This document shows, one piece after another, positions 1-10,300 of a DNA stretch of 64,000 bases (the stretch's first letter is position 1; every line of letters starts with the position of its first letter). The stretch lies in the NCBI GenBank assembly GCA_963709155.1, contig CAVPVD010000006.1, positions 186,001 through 250,000 on the forward strand. Reading direction: 5' to 3'. Under the pieces are notes generated by a model, which worked only from the letters and a program-made list of their open reading frames with translations, did not search any database and was not told where the DNA came from. Source of the stretch: Bog-159 sp963709155. GTDB taxonomy: Bacteria; Acidobacteriota; Terriglobia; Bryobacterales; Bryobacteraceae. Position numbers and translations under genes: made by a program.

Positions 1-1041
1 CTGCTGCAGGATGGCAAAGTGCTGGTCACCGGCGGCACCCAGAGCCGCTTCCCCATAGGCTCGGCCGAACTCTACGACCCCGCGGCCAACACGTGGACCC
101 TGACCGCTAATATGAAAACCGCGCGCTATGCTCACACCGCCACCCTGCTGCCGGACGGGACTGTGCTCGTGGCGGGCGGCGAAGGTCAGTCCATAAGCTG
201 TGGCAAGGATTGCACCAGTTACATCCCAACTGCCGCGGCCGAGATTTACAATGAGGCCGCGGGAGCCTTCACCGCCACCGCGAGTCTGACCCAGGCCCAG
301 GCCTACCAGTCGGCCACCTTGCTGGCCTCCGGGCGGGCCTTGGCGAACGGCGGCATCGGTTATACGTCAGTCTGCTGCGAGGTTTTGAGCATCGCTGGAA
401 CCTACACGCCGCTGAGCATGACGTTTTCCGCATCGAGCTTGAGTTTCGGTGTGCTTCAGGTAGGGCTCACCAGCGCTCCGCAAACGGTCACGATCGCCAA
501 CGCGAGCAACCATCCGGTGGTTTTCACAAGTATTTCGGCCAGCGGAGACTACCAGCAGAGCAACACCTGTCCGGGCACTTTGAACGTCGGGTCAAGCTGC
601 GGCATTACTGTCAGTTTCGTGCCATCGGCAGCCGGAGCCCGCAATGGATCCCTGACCCTGAAGGATAATGATCCGGGCAGTCCCACGCAGACCATTGCGC
701 TCTCCGGAACAGGCGCTACCAACGCCGTGACGCTGCTGCCCGCCAGCCTCGGCTTCCCGGGCCAGACGCCCGGCAACACGAGTCCGCCCATAACTATCAC
801 GCTGTATAACGACGGCGCGGCGGCGGTCAACATGACGAGCGTCGCGATCTCACCGGCCCGCGGAACTTTTACGCAAACCAACAACTGCCCTGCGACATTG
901 AGCCCGCACGCCAGTTGCGTGATCCAGGTGGTCTTCACGCCGCCCGACACCGGCCCCTACAAAGCAACATTATCCGTAACAGACAGCGATACAAGCAGCC
1001 CGCAGACCGCCAAGCTCTCGGGTATAGGTCTGAACAATTAG
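1..1041 (+). CDS. Kelch-repeat / choice-of-anchor D protein, 5' partial
   Basis: The reading frame is already open at base 1 (LLQDGKVLVTGG), so the gene starts upstream of the window. The visible N-terminal third has Kelch/galactose-oxidase-type blades: hydrophobic-DGKVLV-GG strands followed by AELYDPAANTW. Two immunoglobulin-like repeats of the choice-of-anchor D (ASH/SPD-2/Hydin) type follow, each opening LxFGxxxxGxxS and closing with a TIALSGTG-like strand. The protein ends at TAG 1039-1041. Acidobacterial proteins of this make-up are normally exported and bind surfaces or carbohydrate; that role is inferred. It converges on the FN3 lipoprotein gene 26 bases away. The internal GTG at base 19 is not taken as the start because the Kelch motif continues upstream of it. 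Confidence 0.85.
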   Translation: MLQDGKVLVTGGTQSRFPIGSAELYDPAANTWTLTANMKTARYAHTATLLPDGTVLVAGGEGQSISCGKDCTSYIPTAAAEIYNEAAGAFTATASLTQAQAYQSATLLASGRALANGGIGYTSVCCEVLSIAGTYTPLSMTFSASSLSFGVLQVGLTSAPQTVTIANASNHPVVFTSISASGDYQQSNTCPGTLNVGSSCGITVSFVPSAAGARNGSLTLKDNDPGSPTQTIALSGTGATNAVTLLPASLGFPGQTPGNTSPPITITLYNDGAAAVNMTSVAISPARGTFTQTNNCPATLSPHASCVIQVVFTPPDTGPYKATLSVTDSDTSSPQTAKLSGIGLNN

Positions 1042-1067
1042 CCGGCAAAACGGATGCCCGCGGGAGT

Positions 1068-2066
1068 CTACGGCGCGGCTACCTCCACCGGTTCTGACTG
1101 CTTGCTCTCTTTGTGGTTTCGCTTGACCGCGGTCACCGCATAGCGATAAGTCTTGCCCGATTCGATCTTACGGTCGCTGTATGCGGGTAGCGCCACCCCG
1201 TCGGCCAGTAGTTCCAAGGGGCCACTGCCCAGCGCGCGATAGACCCGATATCCAACTACGGTGGGTTCGCTATTACGCTCCCATACCAGCTCGATGGTGG
1301 CCGTGGAGGGCACCGCGGCGAGTCCCGCGGGAGTGGCCGGCGGGAATGTATCCACCGGCGTAATGGCGGTTTCGTTTGACAGGTCGCTTTGGGCTTCGCC
1401 TTCTCCAGCCTTGGCGACGGCCTGCACCAGATAGGAGTAGGGCTTGCCGAATTCGGCGGTTGTGTCGATATATTCGGGCTTGGCCGCATGGCCTAGTAAT
1501 TGGTAGTCATGCTCATCGGGGCCGCGGCGCAGAATTGAGAAATTGTTTCCCGCGCCATGCCATGCGAGACGCACGCCTTCAGGCACGGCTTCGGCCGCTA
1601 AATCGCGAGGCTGCTCCAGCGGGGCGATTACCGTAAGGTCCGCCGGATTCGACCAGCCCGCGTCGCGTCCGTTCGCGCCGATCACCTTGATCGCAATCGC
1701 CACTTGCTTGCCGACCCAGCCGTCGACCGGGATACGATACTCCGCGACGCCGTTCGCGGTGACGGCGCCGCCGGCGGCCTTGGCGGTGGCGGCCCACGCC
1801 GTGGCATTAAAGGCGCCCACCGGCTTAGGACCAATGCGCAGGTCCAGCCGCAGGGCTTGTTTGATGACCTTGCCTTCCGTGGTCAGAGTCGGCAGGGTGA
1901 CGTGTACCACGATGTTCGCACCGCGTTCGACCGCGGTCACGTTCTCGCCGCGCCCGGGGATCTTCATCAGGGGAGGCAGAGGCTCCCCAATGTAGCCGCA
2001 CCCCCACAACAACAGTAGGGGTGCGGCCATGCCGACTAACGCGCGCAAGCGCGGCTTCTGATTCAT
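1068..2066 (-). CDS. Fibronectin type III domain lipoprotein
   Basis: This is a 332-residue exported protein. The ATG at 2066 is chosen because it forms an ATGA overlap with the stop of the upstream gene and because MNQKPRLRALVG then leads directly into a hydrophobic stretch ending LLLLWGC. That stretch is a lipobox-like site with Cys23 as probable lipidated residue; the Trp at -2 is unusual. The mature part has a beta-rich N-terminal region, then two fibronectin III modules (about residues 145-235 and 240-330) with typical features: LAWHGAG, YSYLVQAV, VGYRVYRA and YRYAVTAV. Catalytic residues are absent, so a structural or binding role at the envelope is likely. It is translationally coupled to the TIGR03437 protein. 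Confidence 0.8.
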   Translation of the reverse strand: MNQKPRLRALVGMAAPLLLLWGCGYIGEPLPPLMKIPGRGENVTAVERGANIVVHVTLPTLTTEGKVIKQALRLDLRIGPKPVGAFNATAWAATAKAAGGAVTANGVAEYRIPVDGWVGKQVAIAIKVIGANGRDAGWSNPADLTVIAPLEQPRDLAAEAVPEGVRLAWHGAGNNFSILRRGPDEHDYQLLGHAAKPEYIDTTAEFGKPYSYLVQAVAKAGEGEAQSDLSNETAITPVDTFPPATPAGLAAVPSTATIELVWERNSEPTVVGYRVYRALGSGPLELLADGVALPAYSDRKIESGKTYRYAVTAVKRNHKESKQSEPVEVAAP

Positions 2067-4192
2067 GGTTTCAAGACGATCGACTCGGGTTGACTGCAGT
2101 ACTGCTGGTTGGCGGTCCCAGTGACGCAAATGGTCAGGGTGGAAGCGCCTCCCACGAGGTCTGCGGGTACGGCGACGTTCAGTTGTTCGAGGCCCACAAG
2201 TCCGGGTGCGGCGCCGGCGTACAACGGAACCAGGTTGCTCCGATTCTGAATGGTGACGCTGGCCACGGCGCCACTATCCGGCATGCCGGTGAGGAATACC
2301 TGGAGGACCGTTCCCATGGGCGCTGGGTTAGTGGTTGAATTGATGGTATTGTCCTGATTCAGTACGCCCGGCGTGAAGATAGCGGGCGCGATGGAGGTCA
2401 GCGGTACGGTGAATGGAGCGCTGCTGACGCCACCGGCGGTAACCACCAGCTTCGCCGAGGTTTGGCCGCTCAGTGCCGCCGGGACCATGAGGTTGATCTG
2501 TTGCGCGCCCGTATAGAGCAGGTTGGCCTTGATTCCATTGAAAGTGACCGACACATTTTGTCCGGCCATGTTGCTCCCCCAAACGGAAGCCAGTTGGCCT
2601 GGCGCCACGGGTCCGGGGTGGAAATCGGCGGCGTTGGTGATGCCGGTGACCGAGACCGAAGATCCGGCGGGAGTCACCGTCAAGGTGAGCGGAAAGCTCT
2701 GGCTGCCGGCGATTGCTCCGGCATCGATCGTGATGGTGGCCTGATAGGTGCCAGGTGCGAGTTGGCTGGGGTCGATCAACACTTGCGTCAACCCATCGTC
2801 AACTCCGATGGACTGCGTGAACGAGACCCATCCGGAACCGTTGGTATAGGCGACGCTGGCCGTCCAGTCGAGCACTCCGCCGCGCGCATTCTGAATCGTC
2901 AGGTTGGCTACCGCGGTCTGCTTCGATCCGGACACGGCGGTGATCTGCAGTGTGGTCGCCGTCACATGCAAGAGCGGATAATAAGCGGCGTTGCAGTCCC
3001 CGTCGGACGTGCAGTCCGAGGGCGGCGCCACGGCCACGAAGCGCGGGATCGGCGCGGTGGTGGATGCCGTACCTACCGTGGAGACCGGCGCCAGCGAGAC
3101 GCTGCTGCTCGATGAGGATGCCGGGGTGTTGGGCTGGATGCCGAAGAAATTCGGAATCTGCGCGCTTTCGATGGCGGACGGATTGGCATCCACCACTTCA
3201 TATACCGCGTACCCTGACCCGTTCGTGATCGGTACCGGATTTGCTCCGTTCAGTACCAGTACCCCGGTGCTGCCAGGTGCCGGAAGCGTCGCGAACGTGC
3301 CGCCCGCGCCGGTGGCATCCGCATTCAGAACGCGCACCAGCAGCAGCGTATGGCTGCCGGGGACGTACTGGCCGACCGCGGCTTTGCTGCCCAGATCGCC
3401 GCCTGACGTAGGCACCGCGGCGCTGGAGCCCGCTACCGCATCGGGCAGATAGATGGCGGCTCCGGCAGGGAGGTTCGAGTAGGAAAGCAGGAAGCGCGTG
3501 CCGGTATCGCTAGTGGGATCTTTCGGCTGAAAAGAGGATGCAAAACCTTCCGTCACACGGGTGGTCTGTTCCGCGGTCCCGGTAGAGAAAAGGTTGCTCA
3601 AACTGACCGAGGAAGGCGAGGGTGAGCCGGTGCAGGTGGCAGCCGAATCCATCATGGTTGCCAGCAGGCCTTGTTGCCCGATCCCCACCTCGACCGGATT
3701 GTTCTGCAGTGCCAGCGATCCCCCGAGATACGCCATGATCAGGGACTGCTGCTCCAGGCCGAGTTGGTTCACGTTTGCGCGCAGGTCGTCAATGATGATC
3801 GAAGCCCTGCCACTAGAAGGAAATGTAAATTGGATGCCATCGAATGAAATGGTCTGATTGGTGACGCGCCCGGAGATCCCGGACGGCACGTTGCCGTTGC
3901 CCATATTAATGCTCAAGTTCGCGTCGGTGGAGTAACCGCTGGCGTTCACCCGGTTAGTGATCGTTATGGGAAGGTTTACGTTGATCTCCGCGGTGACCGC
4001 CGTACCCGGAGTTCCGGTACATTGCAGGATAATGTCGCCCAGCCGCTCCGCCAGGCCTTCGGAATGCACGACCAAAGGCGCGGCGGAAACGGCACAGGTG
4101 GTTGGTGTTTGTCCGTACATTTGTACGGACAGCGTTAAGAAAAGTGTTAAAGCAAAAGATTTATAAGAAAAAAGATGAGTATACATGGGCAT
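2063..4192 (-). CDS. Secreted protein with C-terminal TIGR03437 domain
   Basis: This exported protein has about 709 residues. The start at 4192 (or 4186, two codons on) places a signal peptide right at the N-terminus (FALTLFLTLSVQMYGQ). The longer open frame upstream would prepend a Pro/Arg-rich segment with no features. The middle is beta-rich and Ser/Thr/Gly-rich with a BACON-like strand pattern (LDWTASVAYTNGSGWVS). The last 200 residues are the Solibacter-type TIGR03437 domain: VTGITNAADF, PGQLASVWGSNMAG, VTFNGIKANLLYTGAQQINLM and a second half ending LEQLNVAVP. The domain's function is unknown; it is typical of acidobacterial surface proteins. It overlaps the downstream lipoprotein gene by 4 bases, so the two form an operon. 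Confidence 0.85.
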   Translation of the reverse strand: MPMYTHLFSYKSFALTLFLTLSVQMYGQTPTTCAVSAAPLVVHSEGLAERLGDIILQCTGTPGTAVTAEINVNLPITITNRVNASGYSTDANLSINMGNGNVPSGISGRVTNQTISFDGIQFTFPSSGRASIIIDDLRANVNQLGLEQQSLIMAYLGGSLALQNNPVEVGIGQQGLLATMMDSAATCTGSPSPSSVSLSNLFSTGTAEQTTRVTEGFASSFQPKDPTSDTGTRFLLSYSNLPAGAAIYLPDAVAGSSAAVPTSGGDLGSKAAVGQYVPGSHTLLLVRVLNADATGAGGTFATLPAPGSTGVLVLNGANPVPITNGSGYAVYEVVDANPSAIESAQIPNFFGIQPNTPASSSSSSVSLAPVSTVGTASTTAPIPRFVAVAPPSDCTSDGDCNAAYYPLLHVTATTLQITAVSGSKQTAVANLTIQNARGGVLDWTASVAYTNGSGWVSFTQSIGVDDGLTQVLIDPSQLAPGTYQATITIDAGAIAGSQSFPLTLTVTPAGSSVSVTGITNAADFHPGPVAPGQLASVWGSNMAGQNVSVTFNGIKANLLYTGAQQINLMVPAALSGQTSAKLVVTAGGVSSAPFTVPLTSIAPAIFTPGVLNQDNTINSTTNPAPMGTVLQVFLTGMPDSGAVASVTIQNRSNLVPLYAGAAPGLVGLEQLNVAVPADLVGGASTLTICVTGTANQQYCSQPESIVLKP

Positions 4193-4399
4193 AGTATAGC
4201 CGAAGATCGCGAAGGAAATTCCCCGGCTCAGCGACGGCTCGATGCGTTTCACCGGGGTTCGCGCCGGTGAGCAATTGCAGCGCATCCGTCCACTTCCGCG
4301 CCCAGCCGGATATGGAGGCGGCCGGCCCCCACGGCTTGGCGGCGGTTGGTGGCACATTCAATGACGGGATTGCCGGTAAAGGCCCGGCGCGCGAGCCTG

Positions 4400-6184
4400 C
4401 TAAACCGCGCATTCGCCGCGGCCGAGCTGCAGCGAGAACGCGGTATCGTCGCCCCAATCCTGATAGATCTCCGGGTGCAAATCGGCCGGCTTGGCGAGGT
4501 CGTGGGTCAGGCCGCGGAAAGTCTCCACTTTGAAGCGCATTACATACTGCCGGAAGGTTTCGCCTGGCGCGCGATGCGCTCGATAATGTTCCAGCACGCG
4601 CGAAACGGCCTCGGGCGCCAGCCGCGCGGGCACACTCTGCACGGCCATTCCGAAGCGCATGACGCCTTCCTCGTCGAAGCCGCCGCCCAGCAACATCTGG
4701 TAGTACGGAACTTCGCGGCCATCGATTTTGCGCGCGTTTCCATAGAAGCCGAAGTCCGCAATCCAATGTTGGCCGCAGGAATTCGGGCACCCGCTGACCT
4801 TGATGGAAAGCTTGCGCACCAGCGGGTCGTCGTAGTGGCGAACCACGTCCTGCAGTGCCGCGCCCAGGTTCATGGACTTGGTCAGCGCCAGGTTGCAAGA
4901 GTAAGCTCCCGGGCAAGTCGTGACATCGCCAATCTCTCTCGCGCCGGCTTCGCCCAGGCCCATGCCGCGCAACGCCGCATGCAGTCCGCGCAGCTTGCCG
5001 AGCGGAATGAATCCCAGCAGGATATTCTGGTCGATCCCGATGCGCAGCAGGCCGTCGCCCGCGTCCGCCGCCAGGGACGCCAGGCCGCGCATCTGTGCGC
5101 TGCTCAAATTGCCCTGATCCACGCGCACCACTACAGTCGCGTAGCCGCTGTGCTTCTGCTCGATGGTGTTGGTCTCGAGCCACTGGTCGTATTGCGGATC
5201 GCCGGTGCCATTGGTCCGTATGACCGGCAGAAGCGCGCCCGGGCCGAGCGGCTGGGGGCGCGACTCGTATCCGCCGAATCCTTCGGGCACCAATGCGGGC
5301 CAGGCGATGCCGCCGTTTTCCAGAATATCGGCATACTCGCGCTCGATCTGCTCGCGCAGCCACTCGATGCCCCGCTCACGCAACACGAATTTCATGCGCG
5401 CCTTGTTGCGGTTCTGGCGGTTGCCGAATTTGTTGAACACGCGGACTACGGCCTCGCAACGGTTCATCAGACGATCCTCGGGTAGGAACTCGTCCAGCAG
5501 TTGCGCCTCGGTGGGCAGCGGCCCAAGTCCGCCGCCGATCAACACCCGGAACCCGCGCCGGCCATCGCGGATTTGGGCGCGTAAGCCAATGTCGTTGATC
5601 GCGCCCGCAATGCAATCGTTGTCGCGGCACCCGTCGAATGCGATCTTGAACTTACGCGGAAGGTTGCCAGTGAGGTCCTTGCGCAGGAATGCGTAGGCGA
5701 TGCGTTGGGCGTAGGGACGCACGTCGAAAACTTCGTGGCGGCTCAGTCCCGCCAATGCGCAGGTGGTCACGTTGCGTACGGTGTTGTAGCAGGCCTCCCG
5801 ATTGGTCAAGCCCACGTCCGCCAACAGGTGCATGACATCGGCAGTCTGCGCCAGCGGCACGAAATGATATTGCAAGTTCTGGCGGGTCGTGATGTGGCCC
5901 TTACCGCCAGCGAAAGCGTCGCTGATGTGCGCCAGTTGTTCCATCTGCGCGGCGGTCAGCAGCCCGCCGGGAATCTTGCAGCGCACCATTTGGACCCCGG
6001 GTTGCCGCTGCCCGTAGATGCCGTGCTTCAGGCGGAACGGGCGGAATTCGTCTTCCGGGATTTCCCCCGCCAGGAAGGCGCTGGCCTTGCGGCGGAAGGT
6101 CTCGATTTCTTCGCGGACCAGGCGGTCGTGCTGGCGTTCGAAGTCCTCGCGGACACTGAGTTTGTCTTCGATCAGGGCGGCCAT
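4400..6184 (-). CDS. Nitrite/sulfite reductase, siroheme/4Fe-4S (ferredoxin type)
   Basis: A 594-residue assimilatory-type reductase of the NirA/Sir family, which reduces sulfite to sulfide or nitrite to ammonia with six electrons, usually from ferredoxin. Two ferrodoxin-like half-domains alternate with siroheme-binding domains. The cofactor ligands are all present: Cys424 and Cys430 in TCPGAYSCN (C-x5-C) and Cys466 and Cys470 in GCPNSCG (C-x3-C). The length fits the family. Sulfite versus nitrite cannot be settled from sequence, and no sulfate or nitrate assimilation genes lie nearby. The ATG at 6184 has an AGGGAG ribosome site 7 bases upstream and a matching promoter. Confidence 0.92.
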   Translation of the reverse strand: MAALIEDKLSVREDFERQHDRLVREEIETFRRKASAFLAGEIPEDEFRPFRLKHGIYGQRQPGVQMVRCKIPGGLLTAAQMEQLAHISDAFAGGKGHITTRQNLQYHFVPLAQTADVMHLLADVGLTNREACYNTVRNVTTCALAGLSRHEVFDVRPYAQRIAYAFLRKDLTGNLPRKFKIAFDGCRDNDCIAGAINDIGLRAQIRDGRRGFRVLIGGGLGPLPTEAQLLDEFLPEDRLMNRCEAVVRVFNKFGNRQNRNKARMKFVLRERGIEWLREQIEREYADILENGGIAWPALVPEGFGGYESRPQPLGPGALLPVIRTNGTGDPQYDQWLETNTIEQKHSGYATVVVRVDQGNLSSAQMRGLASLAADAGDGLLRIGIDQNILLGFIPLGKLRGLHAALRGMGLGEAGAREIGDVTTCPGAYSCNLALTKSMNLGAALQDVVRHYDDPLVRKLSIKVSGCPNSCGQHWIADFGFYGNARKIDGREVPYYQMLLGGGFDEEGVMRFGMAVQSVPARLAPEAVSRVLEHYRAHRAPGETFRQYVMRFKVETFRGLTHDLAKPADLHPEIYQDWGDDTAFSLQLGRGECAV

Positions 6185-6208
6185 AGAGAATCTCCCTATT
6201 GCCTATAG

Positions 6209-6237
6209 AGATTAGCATGAATACGAAAAGGATGCAA
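6209..6237 (-). promoter_or_regulatory. Sigma70-like promoter for the sulfite/nitrite reductase
   Basis: On the minus strand TTGCAT (6237-6232) and TAATCT (6214-6209) are separated by exactly 17 bases. The expected start point near 6202 gives a leader of about 18 bases that carries the AGGGAG ribosome site. Seen by eye; not tested. Confidence 0.55.
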
Positions 6238-6512
6238 GCGATGTGGGCAGTCCGGGCAGTCCTCAAGCATGAATTGCGCTTTCGGACTCAAAAACTGCTC
6301 TACACGGGCGTCGCCGAGGGTCCTACATGCTGACCCACGAGCTCGGCTCTGCCGCAACTTCCGTCCTTAGCGCGATGGATCTTTCCGCCGTCGGCACAGT
6401 TTCGAGCGAGCAGGTCCACGAGCCGATCTCCAGGCAATTCGCTCCGGCGGCCGGCGTGCGGGTTGGATAGTTAACCGAAGATGGCGTCTTCAATCCATCT
6501 TTAATCCGTGGC
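6238..6512. other. Non-coding gap, no convincing gene
   Basis: This is the central part of the 577-base gap between two divergently read genes. A 47-codon frame (6327-6470, plus) has a GAGGG motif upstream but no recognisable protein features, so it is not called. The useful signals are the two promoters flanking this stretch. Confidence 0.5.
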
Positions 6513-6541
6513 TTGACTTCGGTAGTTTAAGAGCCTATTAT
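6513..6541 (+). promoter_or_regulatory. Sigma70-like promoter with long leader
   Basis: TTGACT (6513-6518) and TATTAT (6536-6541) are 17 bases apart, close to the sigma70 consensus. Transcription from about 6548 would give a 5' leader of roughly 210 bases before the ATG at 6762. The leader shows no obvious riboswitch motif to me. Confidence 0.55.
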
Positions 6542-6761
6542 GATCCTGGTGCTGCCGAACAGACGGCGCAAGCGTCAAATCGAAGCGGCAGGTACCTAAT
6601 AGCCTCCACGATCAAGCAGCGTTAGGTTTTCAAGACATACCCTCCGACATCCTGGTCACTGCATTAGTGGACTTCGTATCTCTTCGAGAGTCTTGGTTCC
6701 AACGACTCAACCGGCAACCTACCAAATCGCGGCATACTTTCAGGAAAGGGAACTTCTCCCG

Positions 6762-7244
6762 ATGAACACGCGTTCTCACATTGCGTTGATCCTCTGTACC
6801 CTGTTGATCCTGCTACCGATCACGATAACGGCAAAAGACGATGGATACAACGTCAAATACGACGGCGGCTCGGTTCCCGATGTCAAGGCGGGTAGCGAAC
6901 TGCGGATGTACATCGATGCCGATCAGATTCGGCTCGTCAAAGGCAAGAACGAGTTGATAGTTATTCCAGCGAAGTCCATTACGGAAGTCAGCTACGGCCA
7001 AGATGTCCATCGGCGAGTGGGCACCGCTGTTGCTGTGGGTATCTTTACGCTCGGACTCGGGGCCCTGACGGCCCTCAGCAAGTCGAAGAAGCACTTTGTC
7101 GGCCTGACCTGGGCAAATGGCGACAAAAAGGGCGGCTTCGCCATGCAGTGCGACAAGGGCGAGTACCGTGGCATCTTGGCCGGGATCGAGGGCATCAGCG
7201 GCAAGAAAGCGGTCGATTCCACAACCATGACGGTCAAGAATTAG
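6762..7244 (+). CDS. Exported protein of unknown function
   Basis: A 160-residue protein starting at the ATG at 6762, which follows an AGGAAAGGG ribosome site and opens directly into a signal peptide (HIALILCTLLILLPITITA). The mature part begins DDGYNVKYDGGSVPD, contains a PH-like or beta-rich stretch (RMYIDADQIRLVKGKNELIVIP) and a hydrophobic glycine-rich helix (VGTAVAVGIFTLGLGALTAL) that could insert in a membrane. I do not recognise the family. It stands alone behind its own promoter and shares a bidirectional hairpin terminator with the convergent sedolisin gene. Confidence 0.75.
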   Translation: MNTRSHIALILCTLLILLPITITAKDDGYNVKYDGGSVPDVKAGSELRMYIDADQIRLVKGKNELIVIPAKSITEVSYGQDVHRRVGTAVAVGIFTLGLGALTALSKSKKHFVGLTWANGDKKGGFAMQCDKGEYRGILAGIEGISGKKAVDSTTMTVKN

Positions 7245-7268
7245 CGTTCAGCCGTAAAGAAACAAATG

Positions 7269-7305
7269 AGGCCAGGAGGGCCCCTTATGGAGCCCGTCCT
7301 GGCCT
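7269..7305. terminator. Bidirectional hairpin terminator
   Basis: A 9-bp perfect outer stem (AGGCCAGGA / TCCTGGCCT) continues, after a one-base bulge, into GGGC/GCCC around a 10-base loop. It lies between two convergent stop codons. On the minus strand it is followed by a T-rich stretch (CATTTGTTTCTTT), making it best suited to end the sedolisin transcript. Confidence 0.7.
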
Positions 7306-7333
7306 GGTCTATCGGACCCAAAAAGCCGGATCG

Positions 7334-10300
7334 CTATTTCACGGTCTGCTTCAAAACCGCGGATGCGGAAGCGCTGAAATCCGCGTTACCGGCGTAAGTC
7401 GCCTGGATGGACAACGTGCCGGCGGGCAGCGTAGAGGTGGTGAATGTGGCCTTATGCGTAGTGGCATTTACGGTACCCGTGCCGATGGCGGTGGTGCCCC
7501 TCTTAAAGGTCACCGTACCCGCGGGGCTGCCCCCGTGCGCGGGCGTTACCGTTGCGGTAAATGTAACCGACTGACCCTGGTTTGATGGGTTTGCCGAAGA
7601 TGTCAGCGTGGTCGTCGTGGTCGCCTTGTTCACCGTCTGCGTCAGCGCCGCCGAAACGCTCGCGGTAAAGTAAGTGGCGCCTGCATAAGACGCTGTGATC
7701 GAGTGCGAGCCAACCGCCAGCTTGGTAGTGGTCAGGGTCGCTTTTCCACCACTGAGCGTACCCGTGCCCAGTGCTGTAGTGCCACTCTTGAAGGTCACCG
7801 TGCCGGTTGGTGTGCCCCCCACCGAAGTCACAGTCGCGGTGAAAGTCACACTCTGATTGTATTGGGAAGGGTTCACCGAGGAAGTCACCGCGGTGGTCGT
7901 GCTTGCCGTGACGGTGAAAGTGCCCGATTCATTGCCTTCGACGTTGCCTGCCTTGTCCGTGCTGTGGTAGAGCAACGAATGGCTGCCCGCGGCCGAAACG
8001 GAGAATGGCGCCATATAGGTCTCGACGGCGCCGCCATCGAGTTGATAGACGGTGCTGGCCACGCCGCTGGCATTGTCAGTCGCGGTGAGTGTTACCTGGA
8101 CAGGAGCCGCGCTGCCGTTCACGCTGGCCGTGGTATGCGGTGCGATGGTGTCATAACCAATCGGGCCATACGTCGAGAGCGCGCCCACGCCCGTGTTGTC
8201 CCAAGCCCGCACATTGATCGTGTGCATACCCTGGCTTACCAGGCTTCCCGCGCACGGCGAGGCACCCGTGAAATCCGCGCAGCCGCTGGTGGCGTTGGGG
8301 GCTAGCGGTCCACTATAGAATGAGTTTCCCGCGCCCGGTGTGGCCTCGCGCGTCACGTCGCCCGGGTCTCCGTCCCAAGCCGCGCTGAAGCCCGCCACGC
8401 CAGTTGCCGGATTGCCATTCTCGCTGGTGTCGGTAATCGTCCAGTTCACGGATTGGTTGGTGTTATACCAATGGCCCGCGGTCGGGCCGGTGAATTTCAC
8501 CGCCGGCGCGCCGAAGTCGCCCGCGCGGTAAGTGTTGATGGCCCACGCGAGTTGCAGCATATTAAACGATCCCCACCCGGTGGCTTGGTCATAGCCTGTG
8601 CCTGCACAAAAGTAAGGCAGATGATACTCGGCGGTAATGTTGTTGCTGTTACAGCCGGAAGTGACGTCATAAAACGGATAGTGCGGCGCGTAGGTCGGGT
8701 TCAGCCCGAAGTAATAAATATACTGGTTTCCGTTACCGATCGGCGCACAGGGTTGGCCTGTATAACATCCGCCCGTAATATTCCCCACATAGAGCAGGTA
8801 AGCGTTCACCTGGGCGAAGAAACCGGCGGTCTGTGGCGCCACGATGCTGGTGCCGCCATTACCCTGCAGTTTGCCTTGGAAGTACATATTCTGCGGGGTG
8901 TTATACCAATCCGCATTGAGCGCGATATCCGGCACCTTTCGCAACGCACCGTTGGGCAGGCCCTGATACGGCTGCGCCTGCCAGTAGGCGCTGACGCCGC
9001 CTCCCCCACCGCCATCGTTGGTCGAGCAACCCTGGGGACCTCCGCTCCAGGTGACTTCGTAGTTGAATACGGGACCGGTAAACAGCGAGAGTGTAAGTCC
9101 GCCCGCCGAAACCAGATTGGGGTCCGAGGCGGGATAAGTCACCGCGTCGAAATCCGCGCAGCCCGTCACGGCGCCGTTATCGCCGGCGGCCGAAACCATC
9201 GTCCAGCCCTGGCCGATCATGGAGTTGAAAATACCGTGGTCCGTATTCATGACCGCCTCGGACTCGCAGGCGATTTCAGCACAACCATAACTGGTACTGA
9301 AGACGCGCGCGTAGCCATTGCTCAACATCTGGTTATAAACATCTTCAAACGTCGCGAGGTTCGCATTAGCTCCGTTGTACATATACACCATCGCGGTATC
9401 GACATAACTGCCGAAGCTGTTCGACATCGCGGTGGACCATTCCAGATCCATGGTGCCCTCGCCGTCGCAGCATGCCGGCGTGCCGTTAACCGAGATCTGC
9501 TCGTAATGGCCGGCCAGGTAGGGGTAAGTGCCCAGAAAGCCGGAGATGTCGCTTTGACTCTGCGTGCCGGCGGTGGCAATCGCGATCGACGACGCGGCCG
9601 GCGTGGTGCTCGGATTGTTCAACGGATTGCAGCAGTGGCCCAAGGCCTCCAGCGCGTTGGTGTCGTAAGCCTGTGAACTGTAGACATCGGTAGGATCGTA
9701 CGCCCCGTTCGTAATACTAGGCAACGCGCCCTTCAGCCGGCTGCCGTCTCCGTCCTGGCCCCAGGGCTGTCCTTCGGTAACGGCCGGACCGGGCGAGTAG
9801 ACGGGAAAGGCGGGCTGCGCCAAGCCATGATTCGCGGGCGTCAGAAACTGTAGATTGTTCAAGCCCGCCACGGATTGCACGACGCCGGTCAAACTGGCCG
9901 GAAGCATCGGATCGTGGTCGTTGGAAAAGTAGGTGGCGCCCTGCCAGTGGTAGCTATTGATGGTCACGGCCAGCGCACGCTCGATCACCGAGACGGGGGC
10001 CTCCATGTCCACCAGGAGGCGGTTGGGATAGCGCTCGGTAACGGTCAGGCCGTTGGCTTGCGCCCAATTCAACAAGGCCTGCTCGTTCTGCGGCGACGGC
10101 GAAAATCGTGCAATCCACTCGTCCGCCGTCAGGAAATGTTGAAACTCCGGCGACCCCTTCGTCTGCAGGGCGGCCAGGAACTGTTCCTCCTCCGCGACGT
10201 GCGGCCTTTGCAGGCCGAAGACCAGGCGCAGCATTTGGCCGGGATTGTAGTGCCCGGCCGCGACCGCCGTGCCGTTCACGACGGCGGGCGGGGTTATCCC

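Noticed and set aside
4193..4399. Possible short gene between the reductase and the TIGR03437 protein
   Set aside because: Open frames exist on both strands but none has a ribosome site or a protein-like pattern I could support.
4346..5485. A 379-codon plus-strand frame opposite the siroheme reductase
   Set aside because: The opposite strand carries all four cofactor cysteines of a known enzyme; this frame has no recognisable features.
6327..6470. A 47-codon frame with GAGGG upstream in the gap before the 6762 gene
   Set aside because: No signal peptide, helix or motif; it lies upstream of the promoter found at 6513 and has no promoter of its own that I can see.
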